NCBI GenBank assembly: GCA_902810765.1
Contig: CADDYR010000007.1
Span: 1 to 34,570, forward strand
Source: Chloroflexota bacterium
GTDB taxonomy: Bacteria; Chloroflexota; Chloroflexia; Thermobaculales; Thermobaculaceae
Direction of reading: 5' to 3'
Length of the DNA: 34,570 nt
In this document: piece by piece, positions 8,397 to 16,248 of the stretch
Layout of the letters: every line of letters begins with the position of its first letter
Numbering within the stretch: position 1 is the first letter of the stretch
The notes under the pieces: model-generated
What the model was told of the DNA's origin: nothing
Database searches by the model: none
The model's input: only the letters and a program-made list of their open reading frames with translations
Made by a program: the position numbers and the translations under genes

Positions 8397-9085
8397 ACGT
8401 ACTCCTCCGAGGGCAGCCGCAGGAGCCTCACCGGCGGGTCGAGCGCGCCCGGGTTGGGACGGAACAGCACCGGCCGCCCGGAGTTCTCGTAGAGGAGGTT
8501 TACCGTTCCCCTGAAGCGCCGGTTGCCCAGGTGCTCGTACAGCATGCCGCCGCATCGCGCGAGCTGCTGTCCCTCCGCAAGCTCTATCCCCGACACGAAG
8601 TGGACCGGCACGACGCTCCTGGTGCTGACGATGCCTTCGGGCAGAGCTTCTACAACTTCGCCCTCCACCAGGTCGCCGAAACGCGGCACCGTGAGCGCGA
8701 AGGCGCTGCCGAGGTAGGTGGGATAGTGGCTCCACCGAGCGCGGATGCGCTCGGCAAGGACGTCCAGGTAGTCGCCGGAGTAGTAGATGCGGTAGTGGGG
8801 GTTGACGACCAGCTCGATGGATGTCGGCCGGTTGAAGTCCGAGCCACCGTCCCCCAGAAAGCCCTTGCCGAGCATGGACATCTGCTGGACGCGCGTGCGG
8901 ACCGGACTCAGGAGCTCGATCCCCACCCAGCTCTCGCCCCTGAACTCCTCCAGCCCCACCACCGACCCGACAAGCCCAAGCAGCGCGGTTCGCGTGATGA
9001 AAGGGTAGGTCGCCTGGGTAGCCAGTGTGTCCGGTCTTCGGAAGTGGCCTATGCTACCCCGGAGCTCGAAGACCAGCAGTCTCAT
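8384..9085 (-). CDS. cas5: Cascade subunit Cas5 (type I-B)
   Basis: The 233-residue RAMP-superfamily protein begins MRLLVFELRGSIGHFRRPDT, the typical Cas5 first strand and loop, followed by SFP-like Tyr-Pro-Phe and a Gly-rich helix (LLGLVGSVVGL). It should cap the crRNA 5' handle in the Cascade complex, next to Cas8 and Cas7. The gene starts 3 nt after the cas7 stop and overlaps cas3 by 13 nt. Confidence 0.92.
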   Translation of the reverse strand: MRLLVFELRGSIGHFRRPDTLATQATYPFITRTALLGLVGSVVGLEEFRGESWVGIELLSPVRTRVQQMSMLGKGFLGDGGSDFNRPTSIELVVNPHYRIYYSGDYLDVLAERIRARWSHYPTYLGSAFALTVPRFGDLVEGEVVEALPEGIVSTRSVVPVHFVSGIELAEGQQLARCGGMLYEHLGNRRFRGTVNLLYENSGRPVLFRPNPGALDPPVRLLRLPSEEYVCLW

Positions 9086-9088
9086 TGT

Positions 9089-10051
9089 TTACCACAGCTC
9101 CTGACGGCTGCCGGGGAGCTCGCCTCTCAGAGCCAGGTTCGGCTGCTGCCAGTACCGGATTCGCTCGATGGCGGGTGAGTACTGACGCAGTATCGCAGCG
9201 AGCGGCTCGATGTCCAGCTCGATGTCCTGCACGCTCGACGGCTGCTGTCCGTTCATCCAGGCGTCGCGCTCCGGCAGCAGCCGAACGTTGTCCTCCAGGT
9301 AGCCGATCCTGAAGAACGGGTCCCTGTACTCGACGTGCAGCAGGAACAGAGGCTGCTGAATACCACGGCCACGTGCCTGCCGGTGCTGCGTGCCTCGCCA
9401 AAGTCCTTCGATCATCAACTCGAGGTCGGTGTCCTGCATGCCCGTGAGCTGAGCCAGGCTCTGGTTGATGATGCCGCTGACCGCGAACACTGCGAACGGC
9501 TGGGTGTAGGTGCTCCAGATGGTGCCCTGAGACAGCCCTCGTTCTTCTCCGGCATCCGATACGCTGATGTCGGATTGCGGTATCACGGTCGTGCCTTGAG
9601 CGTAGCGGGTCACGACCGGATGAAGGGAGTGCGCCCAGCCGAGCTGCACCGGCCCGGTGAGCTTGAAGTTCTCTCCCTCGACGGAGTACACGATCCCGAA
9701 CACCCGGACGTCGAACGCGTGCTTCGCCAGGCGCTGCTGGAGCGAGCCATCACTCCCGGCGTTCGCTCGCTTGACGATCTCTTCCGCCAGGCTCTTGCGC
9801 CCCAGCAGGTTTCGGCCTCTCCTCTCCTCGCGCGCGAAGACGAAGTTGGCTTTCTCCTCACCACCGTCGGGGTACTTGGCCAGCACGTAGTCTCGCACGT
9901 CGCGCTTGATGCTGACGTCCGACAGCGAGATGCGCCCGTCGTCCTCTCCGAACAGGCGCCGGGCATCGCTGTCGGCCAGCGGGTCACGGTTGGGGATGCC
10001 ATCCTTCGCGGCTTTGACGAACAATATCTCTCCACTCTTAGCCACGGTCAT
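9089..10051 (-). CDS. cas7: Cascade backbone subunit Cas7 (Csh2-like)
   Basis: At 320 residues this matches Cas7/Csh2 length. The N-terminal NRDPLADSDARR corresponds to the family's Asn-Pro-Asp-Pro loop region, and residues 115-145 (FDVRVFGIVYS...LTGPVQLGW) form the conserved central strand and glycine turn. Several copies of Cas7 coat the crRNA spacer in Cascade. The gene sits between cas8b and cas5 in the usual I-B order, 32 bp after the cas8b stop. Confidence 0.93.
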   Translation of the reverse strand: MTVAKSGEILFVKAAKDGIPNRDPLADSDARRLFGEDDGRISLSDVSIKRDVRDYVLAKYPDGGEEKANFVFAREERRGRNLLGRKSLAEEIVKRANAGSDGSLQQRLAKHAFDVRVFGIVYSVEGENFKLTGPVQLGWAHSLHPVVTRYAQGTTVIPQSDISVSDAGEERGLSQGTIWSTYTQPFAVFAVSGIINQSLAQLTGMQDTDLELMIEGLWRGTQHRQARGRGIQQPLFLLHVEYRDPFFRIGYLEDNVRLLPERDAWMNGQQPSSVQDIELDIEPLAAILRQYSPAIERIRYWQQPNLALRGELPGSRQELW

Positions 10052-10083
10052 CGGTTATGCACTCCTTTCTGTTCTTGCAAGTA

Positions 10084-10524
10084 CTACACGGCTGCTGGCT
10101 GACTATCCTCCGCTGGCTGCGTCTGAGCGCCGTTCAGCCAGTAGCCGGACCAGAACGCCGCCATGAAGCTGTCGCGCGATCGCTGAACCTGGCCGCGCAT
10201 CGCCAGATAGCTGCTCAGCCAGATCCCCGCGCGCTGGCGCAGCGCGTTGGGGAGATGGGCGTTGACGCGCATCGCGTACTCCTCGAACTGGGATATCGCC
10301 TTGTACGCGATCAGGTCGGGCGTCAGAGAGCTCCCGAAGGACATCACCCGATGCTTCAGGAAGTCCTTGCCCTCTCTTCCCACCTTCGTCGCGGCCCAGT
10401 ACTGGCGCGCGAATTGTCTGACCAGGTAGCCCGCGGCGAAGCCCAGCTCCTCCACGGTCTCCAGCTCCAGCCGGTCCGGCGGCTGGTCCTCCAGAACCTC
10501 CTGCAGCTCCTGCCAGGATCTCAC
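10084..10524 (-). CDS. cas11: Predicted internal small subunit Cas11 within cas8b
   Basis: Codon 550 of cas8b is a GTG preceded by AAGGAG with 8-nt spacing, a strong ribosome-binding site inside a coding gene. Translation from it gives a 146-residue, mostly helical protein (starting with VRSWQELQEVLEDQ) that shares the Cas8b stop. It is known for I-B, I-C and I-D systems that Cas11 is made from an internal start in the large-subunit gene, and no separate cas11 is present here. Assignment to Cas11 is an inference from position, size and the ribosome-binding site. Confidence 0.6.
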   Translation of the reverse strand: MRSWQELQEVLEDQPPDRLELETVEELGFAAGYLVRQFARQYWAATKVGREGKDFLKHRVMSFGSSLTPDLIAYKAISQFEEYAMRVNAHLPNALRQRAGIWLSSYLAMRGQVQRSRDSFMAAFWSGYWLNGAQTQPAEDSQPAAV

Positions 10525-12171
10525 CGCTTCCTCTCCTTTCCCCGCGACGTCGGTGTTGTAGCGTCGCACGAACTCACGAAACACCAGAAAGAACAGCACC
10601 TCATGGCGCATATCGAAGCTGCTGTCGGGCAGACGGTGCGACAGCTCGGCCATTCGGTACGCGCTCGCCCTGACGAACCTGGAGAGTGACAGGGGCTGCC
10701 GATGCAACACCTCGGAGAGCGTCTGCCATAGGTAGGTGCTGCCGTAGGCCCTGCTCAGCAGACTCGGCAGGGAGGTTAGCCGGTCGCGTAAGAAGTCATC
10801 GTTGCCACGGGTATTCAGTCCGAGCCTCCGCGTCAGGGGGGCAATCACGGTCCGAAGCTCATCCAGCTCGTCGTTGATCGTGCTGGCCACGGACGGGACG
10901 ACGTCCTCGATCACGGCGCGAAGCGTGGGACTGCTGGCCTGTCCGACGGTGTAATAGAAGATGTCGAGCCTGTAGAGGTCGTCGTTGAGCTCGTCCGGCA
11001 GGACCTGTTCGAGGCCCGTGAGCGTCCTGAGGTGCAGCTCGTGGGGCCTCCCCGTCCGGGCCTGGCACATGTAGTCAATGTTCGAGGTGAACCGTTCCCG
11101 CGCGTAATCGTCGGCCGCCACGTCCTGTAGCACGGGAAGGACGAACGCGCTCCCCGAGATGGTTGCCGGAGAGCTGCCCCTGGAGCGCGTCCTGCGCCCC
11201 TCGGCACTGTCTATCGGCGAGAAGATCTCCTTCGTCAGCCAGGTAGGCATGTCGCGCTTCAGACGGTAGAAGACCTTGCTCCCATAGGTGAGGGCGCCGT
11301 AACACCTGGAGCAGAGCGCTATCCCCTCGACGAGCTGAGGTTTGGCCCCACGCCGCCTGAGCTCGTTCGACACGGGTCCCGTCCAGGTGGCGACCAGCCA
11401 CGGCCACGACTTGGAATAGGACGAGACCACCTCACCGGCCGCGCCGCACACGCTGCACGTCGCATAGTCGCCGTCCCTGCTGCCGTACTCTGCCCCTTCG
11501 TCCGCCTTGGCGCGCCAGAGCGCGTCCACGATACGCTCGAGGTTCGGAGATATCCACAGGTCCGGCCGTATGGCGCTCCTCGCGAGCCAGATCTGATCCG
11601 CCTGAGCGGAGTAGTGGTAGAAGCCGTCCTCCTCGACGACTGCGAGCACGACAATCCCAAGCTGCCTTGCTGAATCAGATGTGCGAGCGGCGGCAAAGCT
11701 TGCGTTCAGAAGGCGGACGATCTCTTCCATCTCGCATTCGTCGAGCCTCAAGCCGGACGTGCGCTGAAGCCGCCCTCTCAGGAACGCCCGGATGGCCTCG
11801 CCCCCATCAGTGCTCGCGAACTTCACCCACTGCTTCTCGTAGACCGGGTACACGGGTACTGCGTAATTGCCTTGGGGCTGGAGGGGGTTTCCGCCGGAGG
11901 GCAGCATCCACGGAGCGGAGACGGTGCGGCCAGGGTCCGGCGCAAAGACTTCCTTCCTCCCCTCGGTCTTGAAGTCTCCGAAGGCGTACATCGGGTGAGA
12001 GGCGATCCGAGTTGAAGACTGTGTTCGATCCGCCTCAATGACGAACACGTGCTGCCAGAAGTTCCGGGCCGTCGGATCTTCGATGCTGCTGATCTGGCGT
12101 ATGACCTCGTCCGCCGACTGCCCTCCCTCGACGTAGGGGCGGCCCAGCCTTATCAGGCTCTCGATTATCAC
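10084..12171 (-). CDS. cas8b: Cascade large subunit Cas8b (Csh1-like)
   Basis: The 695-residue protein is placed by position between cas6 and cas7 and by a zinc-ribbon pair, CSVCG and LCSRCY, about 45 residues apart in the middle, as in Csh1-type Cas8b. Cas8b recognises the PAM and recruits Cas3. The GTG start overlaps the cas6 stop (GTGA). An upstream extension in the same frame lies wholly within cas6 and is low-complexity, so it was discarded. The C-terminal 146 codons appear to be translated separately as Cas11 (see the internal feature). Confidence 0.9.
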   Translation of the reverse strand: MIIESLIRLGRPYVEGGQSADEVIRQISSIEDPTARNFWQHVFVIEADRTQSSTRIASHPMYAFGDFKTEGRKEVFAPDPGRTVSAPWMLPSGGNPLQPQGNYAVPVYPVYEKQWVKFASTDGGEAIRAFLRGRLQRTSGLRLDECEMEEIVRLLNASFAAARTSDSARQLGIVVLAVVEEDGFYHYSAQADQIWLARSAIRPDLWISPNLERIVDALWRAKADEGAEYGSRDGDYATCSVCGAAGEVVSSYSKSWPWLVATWTGPVSNELRRRGAKPQLVEGIALCSRCYGALTYGSKVFYRLKRDMPTWLTKEIFSPIDSAEGRRTRSRGSSPATISGSAFVLPVLQDVAADDYARERFTSNIDYMCQARTGRPHELHLRTLTGLEQVLPDELNDDLYRLDIFYYTVGQASSPTLRAVIEDVVPSVASTINDELDELRTVIAPLTRRLGLNTRGNDDFLRDRLTSLPSLLSRAYGSTYLWQTLSEVLHRQPLSLSRFVRASAYRMAELSHRLPDSSFDMRHEVLFFLVFREFVRRYNTDVAGKGEEAVRSWQELQEVLEDQPPDRLELETVEELGFAAGYLVRQFARQYWAATKVGREGKDFLKHRVMSFGSSLTPDLIAYKAISQFEEYAMRVNAHLPNALRQRAGIWLSSYLAMRGQVQRSRDSFMAAFWSGYWLNGAQTQPAEDSQPAAV

Positions 12172-12923
12172 CTCACCACCTCCACGAGACCGAAACCGGC
12201 GGGGTTCTTGGATCCGAGGCCGGAGTCGTAGGCGAGCCTGAGGTACCGCTCGGGCAGGCTCGCCTCGTACACCCCCGTCCATCCCTTGATCACGGTGCCC
12301 TTGTACCGCAGCACCTTCTGATCCTGTATCCGCACCCGATGCGGCCGCACGTAGGCCCCGCGAAGCTCCTCCTCGACGTCCCCCTCCCAGCCGAGGACGC
12401 GCGCCTTGCGCGCGAGGCTCGCCACGAGCGAGGCCGACCAGTCCCTCTCCTGCGGTGCGTAATAGTACGTCTTCCGCCTGCCGTCCGGGGCGGTGAGCGT
12501 GGTGTACGCCGTGATGGGCGACAGCGCCCGCAACAGCACGGGGCCGCTCGGGGCGATCTGGGGAAACGGCTCGACCACGACCTCCCCCACGCGGCACAGC
12601 TCGCGCCCGAGCAGGACCGCCGGACGCGTGAGCAGGTGCTCGGCGAGCGAGGCCAGCACCTCGTCGTCCACCGAGCTCATGCGAAAGGTGACCGGACCGC
12701 GAAAGGTGATCCGGCCGTCGTGAAACCGGGCGTCGCCCGTCAGCCTGCTGAACGTGAAGAGCTTGTACGGCCTGGCGGGCGGGCCGTGCCCGCGGTCGTG
12801 CAGCCGGGTGGATAGCGCTCGGTCCAGGTTATAGTAGATCAGCGCCTGGACGAGGTCGTTGTACTGGATGGGCAGCGTGATCTGCTCCGACTCGGCGGGC
12901 TCCAGGACTATCCGTAACCGCAT
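12168..12923 (-). CDS. cas6: CRISPR repeat endoribonuclease Cas6
   Basis: The 251-residue protein has the Cas6 C-terminal glycine-rich signature GLGSKNPAGFGLVEV. Candidate catalytic histidines are His42 and His46 in the N-terminal ferredoxin-like domain (LHDRGHGPP). Cas6 cuts the pre-crRNA in each repeat, leaving the ATTGAAAC handle predicted for this array. It is the first gene of the operon; GGAGGAGG ends a few bases before the ATG. Confidence 0.94.
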   Translation of the reverse strand: MRLRIVLEPAESEQITLPIQYNDLVQALIYYNLDRALSTRLHDRGHGPPARPYKLFTFSRLTGDARFHDGRITFRGPVTFRMSSVDDEVLASLAEHLLTRPAVLLGRELCRVGEVVVEPFPQIAPSGPVLLRALSPITAYTTLTAPDGRRKTYYYAPQERDWSASLVASLARKARVLGWEGDVEEELRGAYVRPHRVRIQDQKVLRYKGTVIKGWTGVYEASLPERYLRLAYDSGLGSKNPAGFGLVEVVR

Positions 12924-13032
12924 GGGCCTCCTCCGACCGACGCCGTATCCGGCGCCAGCTCTGCATTACGCCAGAACCAAGAGGTGCCGTGCGCGCCTGC
13001 GATGACGGTTTCGGTGGTCGCGCGAGATCAAC

Positions 13033-13053
13033 AAGGGGTGCCAGAAGGGGTGC
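13033..13053. repeat. Tandem AAGGGGTGC repeats near the cas transcription start
   Basis: AAGGGGTGC occurs at 13033-13041 and 13045-13053, a 12-bp period. An inverted AAGGGGT core lies at 13072-13078 inside the predicted promoter spacer. Their position around the predicted transcription start suggests an operator for the cas operon. Confidence 0.4.
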
Positions 13054-13064
13054 GTTCGATCAAC

Positions 13065-13093
13065 ATCGTATACCCCTTATGAGTACGCGTCAA
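13065..13093 (-). promoter_or_regulatory. Predicted promoter of the cas operon
   Basis: On the minus strand TTGACG (13093-13088) and TACGAT (13070-13065) are 17 nt apart, a good sigma-70-type pair. Transcription would start near 13058, leaving an untranslated leader of about 135 nt before cas6. No small ORF was seen in that leader. Confidence 0.5.
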
Positions 13094-13213
13094 TAGGACT
13101 TTGCTCCCAGAGCTCCGGCCAGGCTCGCCTCTCACCAGCCCGTCGAAGCCGTGGGATCGGTGTCGTAGACGTGACTCTCTGGTGGAGAATATATCACGAA
13201 CGATACAAGAGGT

Positions 13214-13242
13214 GGTTGAGGAACGGTTGAGAACAGGTTGAG
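13214..13242 (-). promoter_or_regulatory. Three 11-bp-phased heptamers upstream of the cas operon
   Basis: The heptamer CTCAACC (minus strand) occurs three times with an exact 11-bp period at 13236-13242, 13225-13231 and 13214-13220. Direct heptamers with 4-bp spacers are the usual binding pattern of OmpR/PhoB-family response regulators. A TATATT (13193-13188) lies 20 bp downstream. The sites are in the 3' gap after the MFS gene, so the cas operon is the only downstream gene on that strand. Confidence 0.35.
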
Positions 13243-13250
13243 ATGAGGGG

Positions 13251-14570
13251 TCAGGACAGGGCGGGACTGCGCTCCATCTCCAGGCCGAACAGCGCAGGCT
13301 CGCGCAGCACGATCGCCACGCTCAGGATCAGCGAGATCACCGCGCCCCCGGACAGGGCTATCGTGGGGGTGAGCAGCTGCGCAACACCCCCAGCGAGCAG
13401 GCTGCCTATGGGCATCAGCCCCATCACGACCAGGGACCATATGCTCATCACCCTGCCGCTCATCTCCTCCGGCACGATCACCTGGATCAGGGTGTTGCCC
13501 GTGGCCATGAACACGACGAGCGCGAAACCCACGAGCACGAGCATCGCGAGCGACAGCACCAGCCAGTGCGAGAAGGAGAACACGGCCACGCCGAGCGCGA
13601 ACGTCACCTGCATCGCGAGCATCAGCCTGCCCTTGCTTCCCACCTCCCCCTTGAACGCCAGCCCGATCGCGCCCACGAACGCGCCGAGCCCCACCGCCGC
13701 GAGGAGCAGGCCGTAGCCCCCCGCGTCCATGTGCAGAGTGTCCTTCGCGAAGATCGGCAGCAGCGTGCTGTACGGCACGAGGAACAGTGTCTGTACCGCG
13801 GCCATGAGCACGACCGTCCGGATCAGGCTGTGCTGGCGCACGTAGCGCATCGCGGGGCCCATCCCCGCGAAGAGCCCGCCGCGCAGCCCCGCCGTCTGCT
13901 TTCCCCGGTACTTCGGCCGCACCAGCACGAGCGCGCCCACGAGCGCCAGGTAGCTCACCGAGTTCAGGTAGTAGGCGCCCGCAATGCCGGTGACCTTGAT
14001 CAGGAAGCCCGCGATGGTCGGACCGATCGCGCGCGTCAGGTTGAAGCGCGCCGAGTTCAGCGCGATCGCGTTCAGGAGGTTCTTGCGGCCGACCAGCTCC
14101 GGCACTATCGTCTGAAACGCAGGCTGCGCGAGCGCCCCCATCGTGCCCGTCGCGAACGCCACGAGCATGATCTCCCATATCCGGACGCTCCCGGTGTGGA
14201 TCAGCACTCCGAGGATCAACACGAACACCGCGCTCATGCCCTGCGTGAACATGAGCACGTACCGCTTCTCGATCCGGTCCGCGAGCACCCCGCCGGGCAG
14301 GGAGAACAGCAGGCTGGGGATCATCGCGCAGAAGTTGACGAGGCCGAGCGCGAGCTCCGAGTCGGTGAGGGTCACGATCAGCCACCCCTGGGCCACAGCC
14401 TGCATCCAGAAGCCCACATTGCTGATCATCGCCCCGGCGTAGTACAGGCGGAAGTCGCGATTGTGAAGGGAGGACAGACCGGTAGGAGCGCCCTGCTCCT
14501 CGGGCGGCACGCTGGCCGTGGTCTCGGATGCCGCCTGATCGGGCGTCTGGTCGCACTGCTCGGACGTCAA
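13251..14570 (-). CDS. MFS transporter (MFS_3/EntS-like), copy 1
   Basis: The 439-residue membrane protein has the 12-helix layout of the DHA3/MFS_3 exporters. The loop 2-3 signature is seen as LPGGVLADRIEKR, and the first helix pair as NVGFWMQAVAQGWLIVTLT. A polar N-terminal tail of about 35 residues precedes helix 1. The substrate is unknown; relatives export siderophores, drugs or macrolides. The start is TTG at 14570 with a rather distant GAGGGG. A close paralogue ends 94 bp upstream on the same strand, so the pair arose by tandem duplication. Confidence 0.88.
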   Translation of the reverse strand: MTSEQCDQTPDQAASETTASVPPEEQGAPTGLSSLHNRDFRLYYAGAMISNVGFWMQAVAQGWLIVTLTDSELALGLVNFCAMIPSLLFSLPGGVLADRIEKRYVLMFTQGMSAVFVLILGVLIHTGSVRIWEIMLVAFATGTMGALAQPAFQTIVPELVGRKNLLNAIALNSARFNLTRAIGPTIAGFLIKVTGIAGAYYLNSVSYLALVGALVLVRPKYRGKQTAGLRGGLFAGMGPAMRYVRQHSLIRTVVLMAAVQTLFLVPYSTLLPIFAKDTLHMDAGGYGLLLAAVGLGAFVGAIGLAFKGEVGSKGRLMLAMQVTFALGVAVFSFSHWLVLSLAMLVLVGFALVVFMATGNTLIQVIVPEEMSGRVMSIWSLVVMGLMPIGSLLAGGVAQLLTPTIALSGGAVISLILSVAIVLREPALFGLEMERSPALS

Positions 14571-14664
14571 GGCGCGGAAGGTTCCCCTCGCTACAAAATG
14601 GCTGCCCTACTATCGTATCGCATATAGCGACACGCTCCCGGGGACGCGAGGATGTGCCTGCACC

Positions 14665-15990
14665 CTAACCCTGCTCCTCCGGAGGCACGTCGCGCACCAG
14701 CCTCATCAGCGCAGGGTTGCGCAGCACGATCAGCGACGACAGCACGAGCGTGAGCAGGGCTCCGGCCGTCAGGTCGAGCGAGGGGGACGTGGCCTCGGCC
14801 ACCGATCCCGCGAGCAGGCTGCCCAGGGGCAGGAAGCCCATCGCAACGAGCATCCACACGCTCATCACCCTCCCGCGCTTCTCGTTCGGCACGATCGTCT
14901 GCAGCAGCGTGTTGCCGACGGTCAGGAACGCGACGAGCGTGCACCCGACGACGAGGAGCGCGACGAGCGACAGCCACAGCCAGCGCGACCACGCGAAGCC
15001 GATGACGGCGACGGCGAACACTATCTGCGCAGCGAACATGATCCTCCCCTTGTACGGGATGCTCGCCCTGGAGGCGAGCAGCAGCGCCGCGGCGAACGCG
15101 CCCACCCCCACTGCACCCAGGAGCAGGCCGTACCCGCCGGCTCCCATGTGCAGCACGTTCTTCGCGAACGCGGGCAGCAACGAGGTGTACGGCGCGATGA
15201 ACACCGTCTGCACCATCGCCATCAGCAGCACCGGACGGATCAGCTCGTGCGAGGACACGTACCCGAGCGCGTCCGTCAGGCTGGCGAGCACGCGCTCGGA
15301 GCGGGCCCGGGGCCTCTGCACCGCGTGCTTCGGATGCACGAACAGCAGAGCGACGAAGAACAGCAGGTACGTCGCCGCGTTACAGTAGAACGCCCCCGCG
15401 ATGCTGACGTACTTGATCAGGAACCCCCCGATCGAGGGCCCCACGGCGCGCGTGAGGTTGAAGCGCGCTGAGTTCAGCGCGATCGCGTTCATCAGGTTCG
15501 CCCGCCCCACCAGCTCCGGCACTATTGCCTGGAACGAGGGCTGCGAGAGCGCCGCGAACGTGCCGTTGACGAACGCGATCAGCATGATCTGCCATATCTG
15601 CACCAGGTGCGCGACGACGAGCGTACCGAGGAGCGAGACGAAGAACACCGAGCCGAGCTGCGCCGACATCAGGACCAGGCGCTTGTTCGCGCGGTCGGCG
15701 ATCACCCCGCCGAACAGCGAGAACAGGAGCGTGGGCGCCATTCCGCAGAAGCTCACGAGACCCAGGTAGAACGGGGAGTTGGTGAGCGTGATGACCAGCC
15801 AGCCCTGCGCGACCGTCCTCATCCACAGACCGATGTTGCTGGTGAGCGCGCCGAAGTAGAACCAGCGGTAGTCCGGCTCGTGCAGCGCCGCGAACATCCC
15901 CCCTGGGGTCGGTACCTGAGCGGAGGGTCCCCCCTCCAGCCGCTCTTCGGCTACCTCTCCCTTCGCCTCATCTGTTCGCTGTGCCGTCAT
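14665..15990 (-). CDS. MFS transporter (MFS_3/EntS-like), copy 2
   Basis: The 441-residue protein aligns along its whole length with the following gene. Shared blocks include ALNSARFNLTRA, HMGAGGYGLLL (HMDAGGYGLLL in copy 1) and AQGWLxxTLT. The loop motif is FGGVIADRANKR. It is a secondary exporter of unknown substrate. The two copies could form a heteromer or export related compounds. ATG at 15990 has only a distant GAAGGGG. The 258 bp upstream, to the thioredoxin-NHL gene, hold no convincing gene. Confidence 0.88.
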   Translation of the reverse strand: MTAQRTDEAKGEVAEERLEGGPSAQVPTPGGMFAALHEPDYRWFYFGALTSNIGLWMRTVAQGWLVITLTNSPFYLGLVSFCGMAPTLLFSLFGGVIADRANKRLVLMSAQLGSVFFVSLLGTLVVAHLVQIWQIMLIAFVNGTFAALSQPSFQAIVPELVGRANLMNAIALNSARFNLTRAVGPSIGGFLIKYVSIAGAFYCNAATYLLFFVALLFVHPKHAVQRPRARSERVLASLTDALGYVSSHELIRPVLLMAMVQTVFIAPYTSLLPAFAKNVLHMGAGGYGLLLGAVGVGAFAAALLLASRASIPYKGRIMFAAQIVFAVAVIGFAWSRWLWLSLVALLVVGCTLVAFLTVGNTLLQTIVPNEKRGRVMSVWMLVAMGFLPLGSLLAGSVAEATSPSLDLTAGALLTLVLSSLIVLRNPALMRLVRDVPPEEQG

Positions 15991-16248
15991 CGAATGCCAG
16001 CCCCTTCCCGACTGCGCTCACAACCACTGCCACGCCCGACCCATCCGCTCCGGGCCATCACTGAGCTCGCGGCCACTGCTCCGTCGCCCTCTACCTGTCG
16101 TTCCGGGATCGCAGGCCGAAGAATCCGTCGAACCTCTTCGCGGGACTCTCCCTTCTGGACCTTCGCTCCGCCCAGGAAGACGGGCGTGAGTGGCTCCGGC
16201 CGACGCCCGGTGTCTTCGCTGTGTTGAGCCTCGCTGCTCGCTTCCTTC

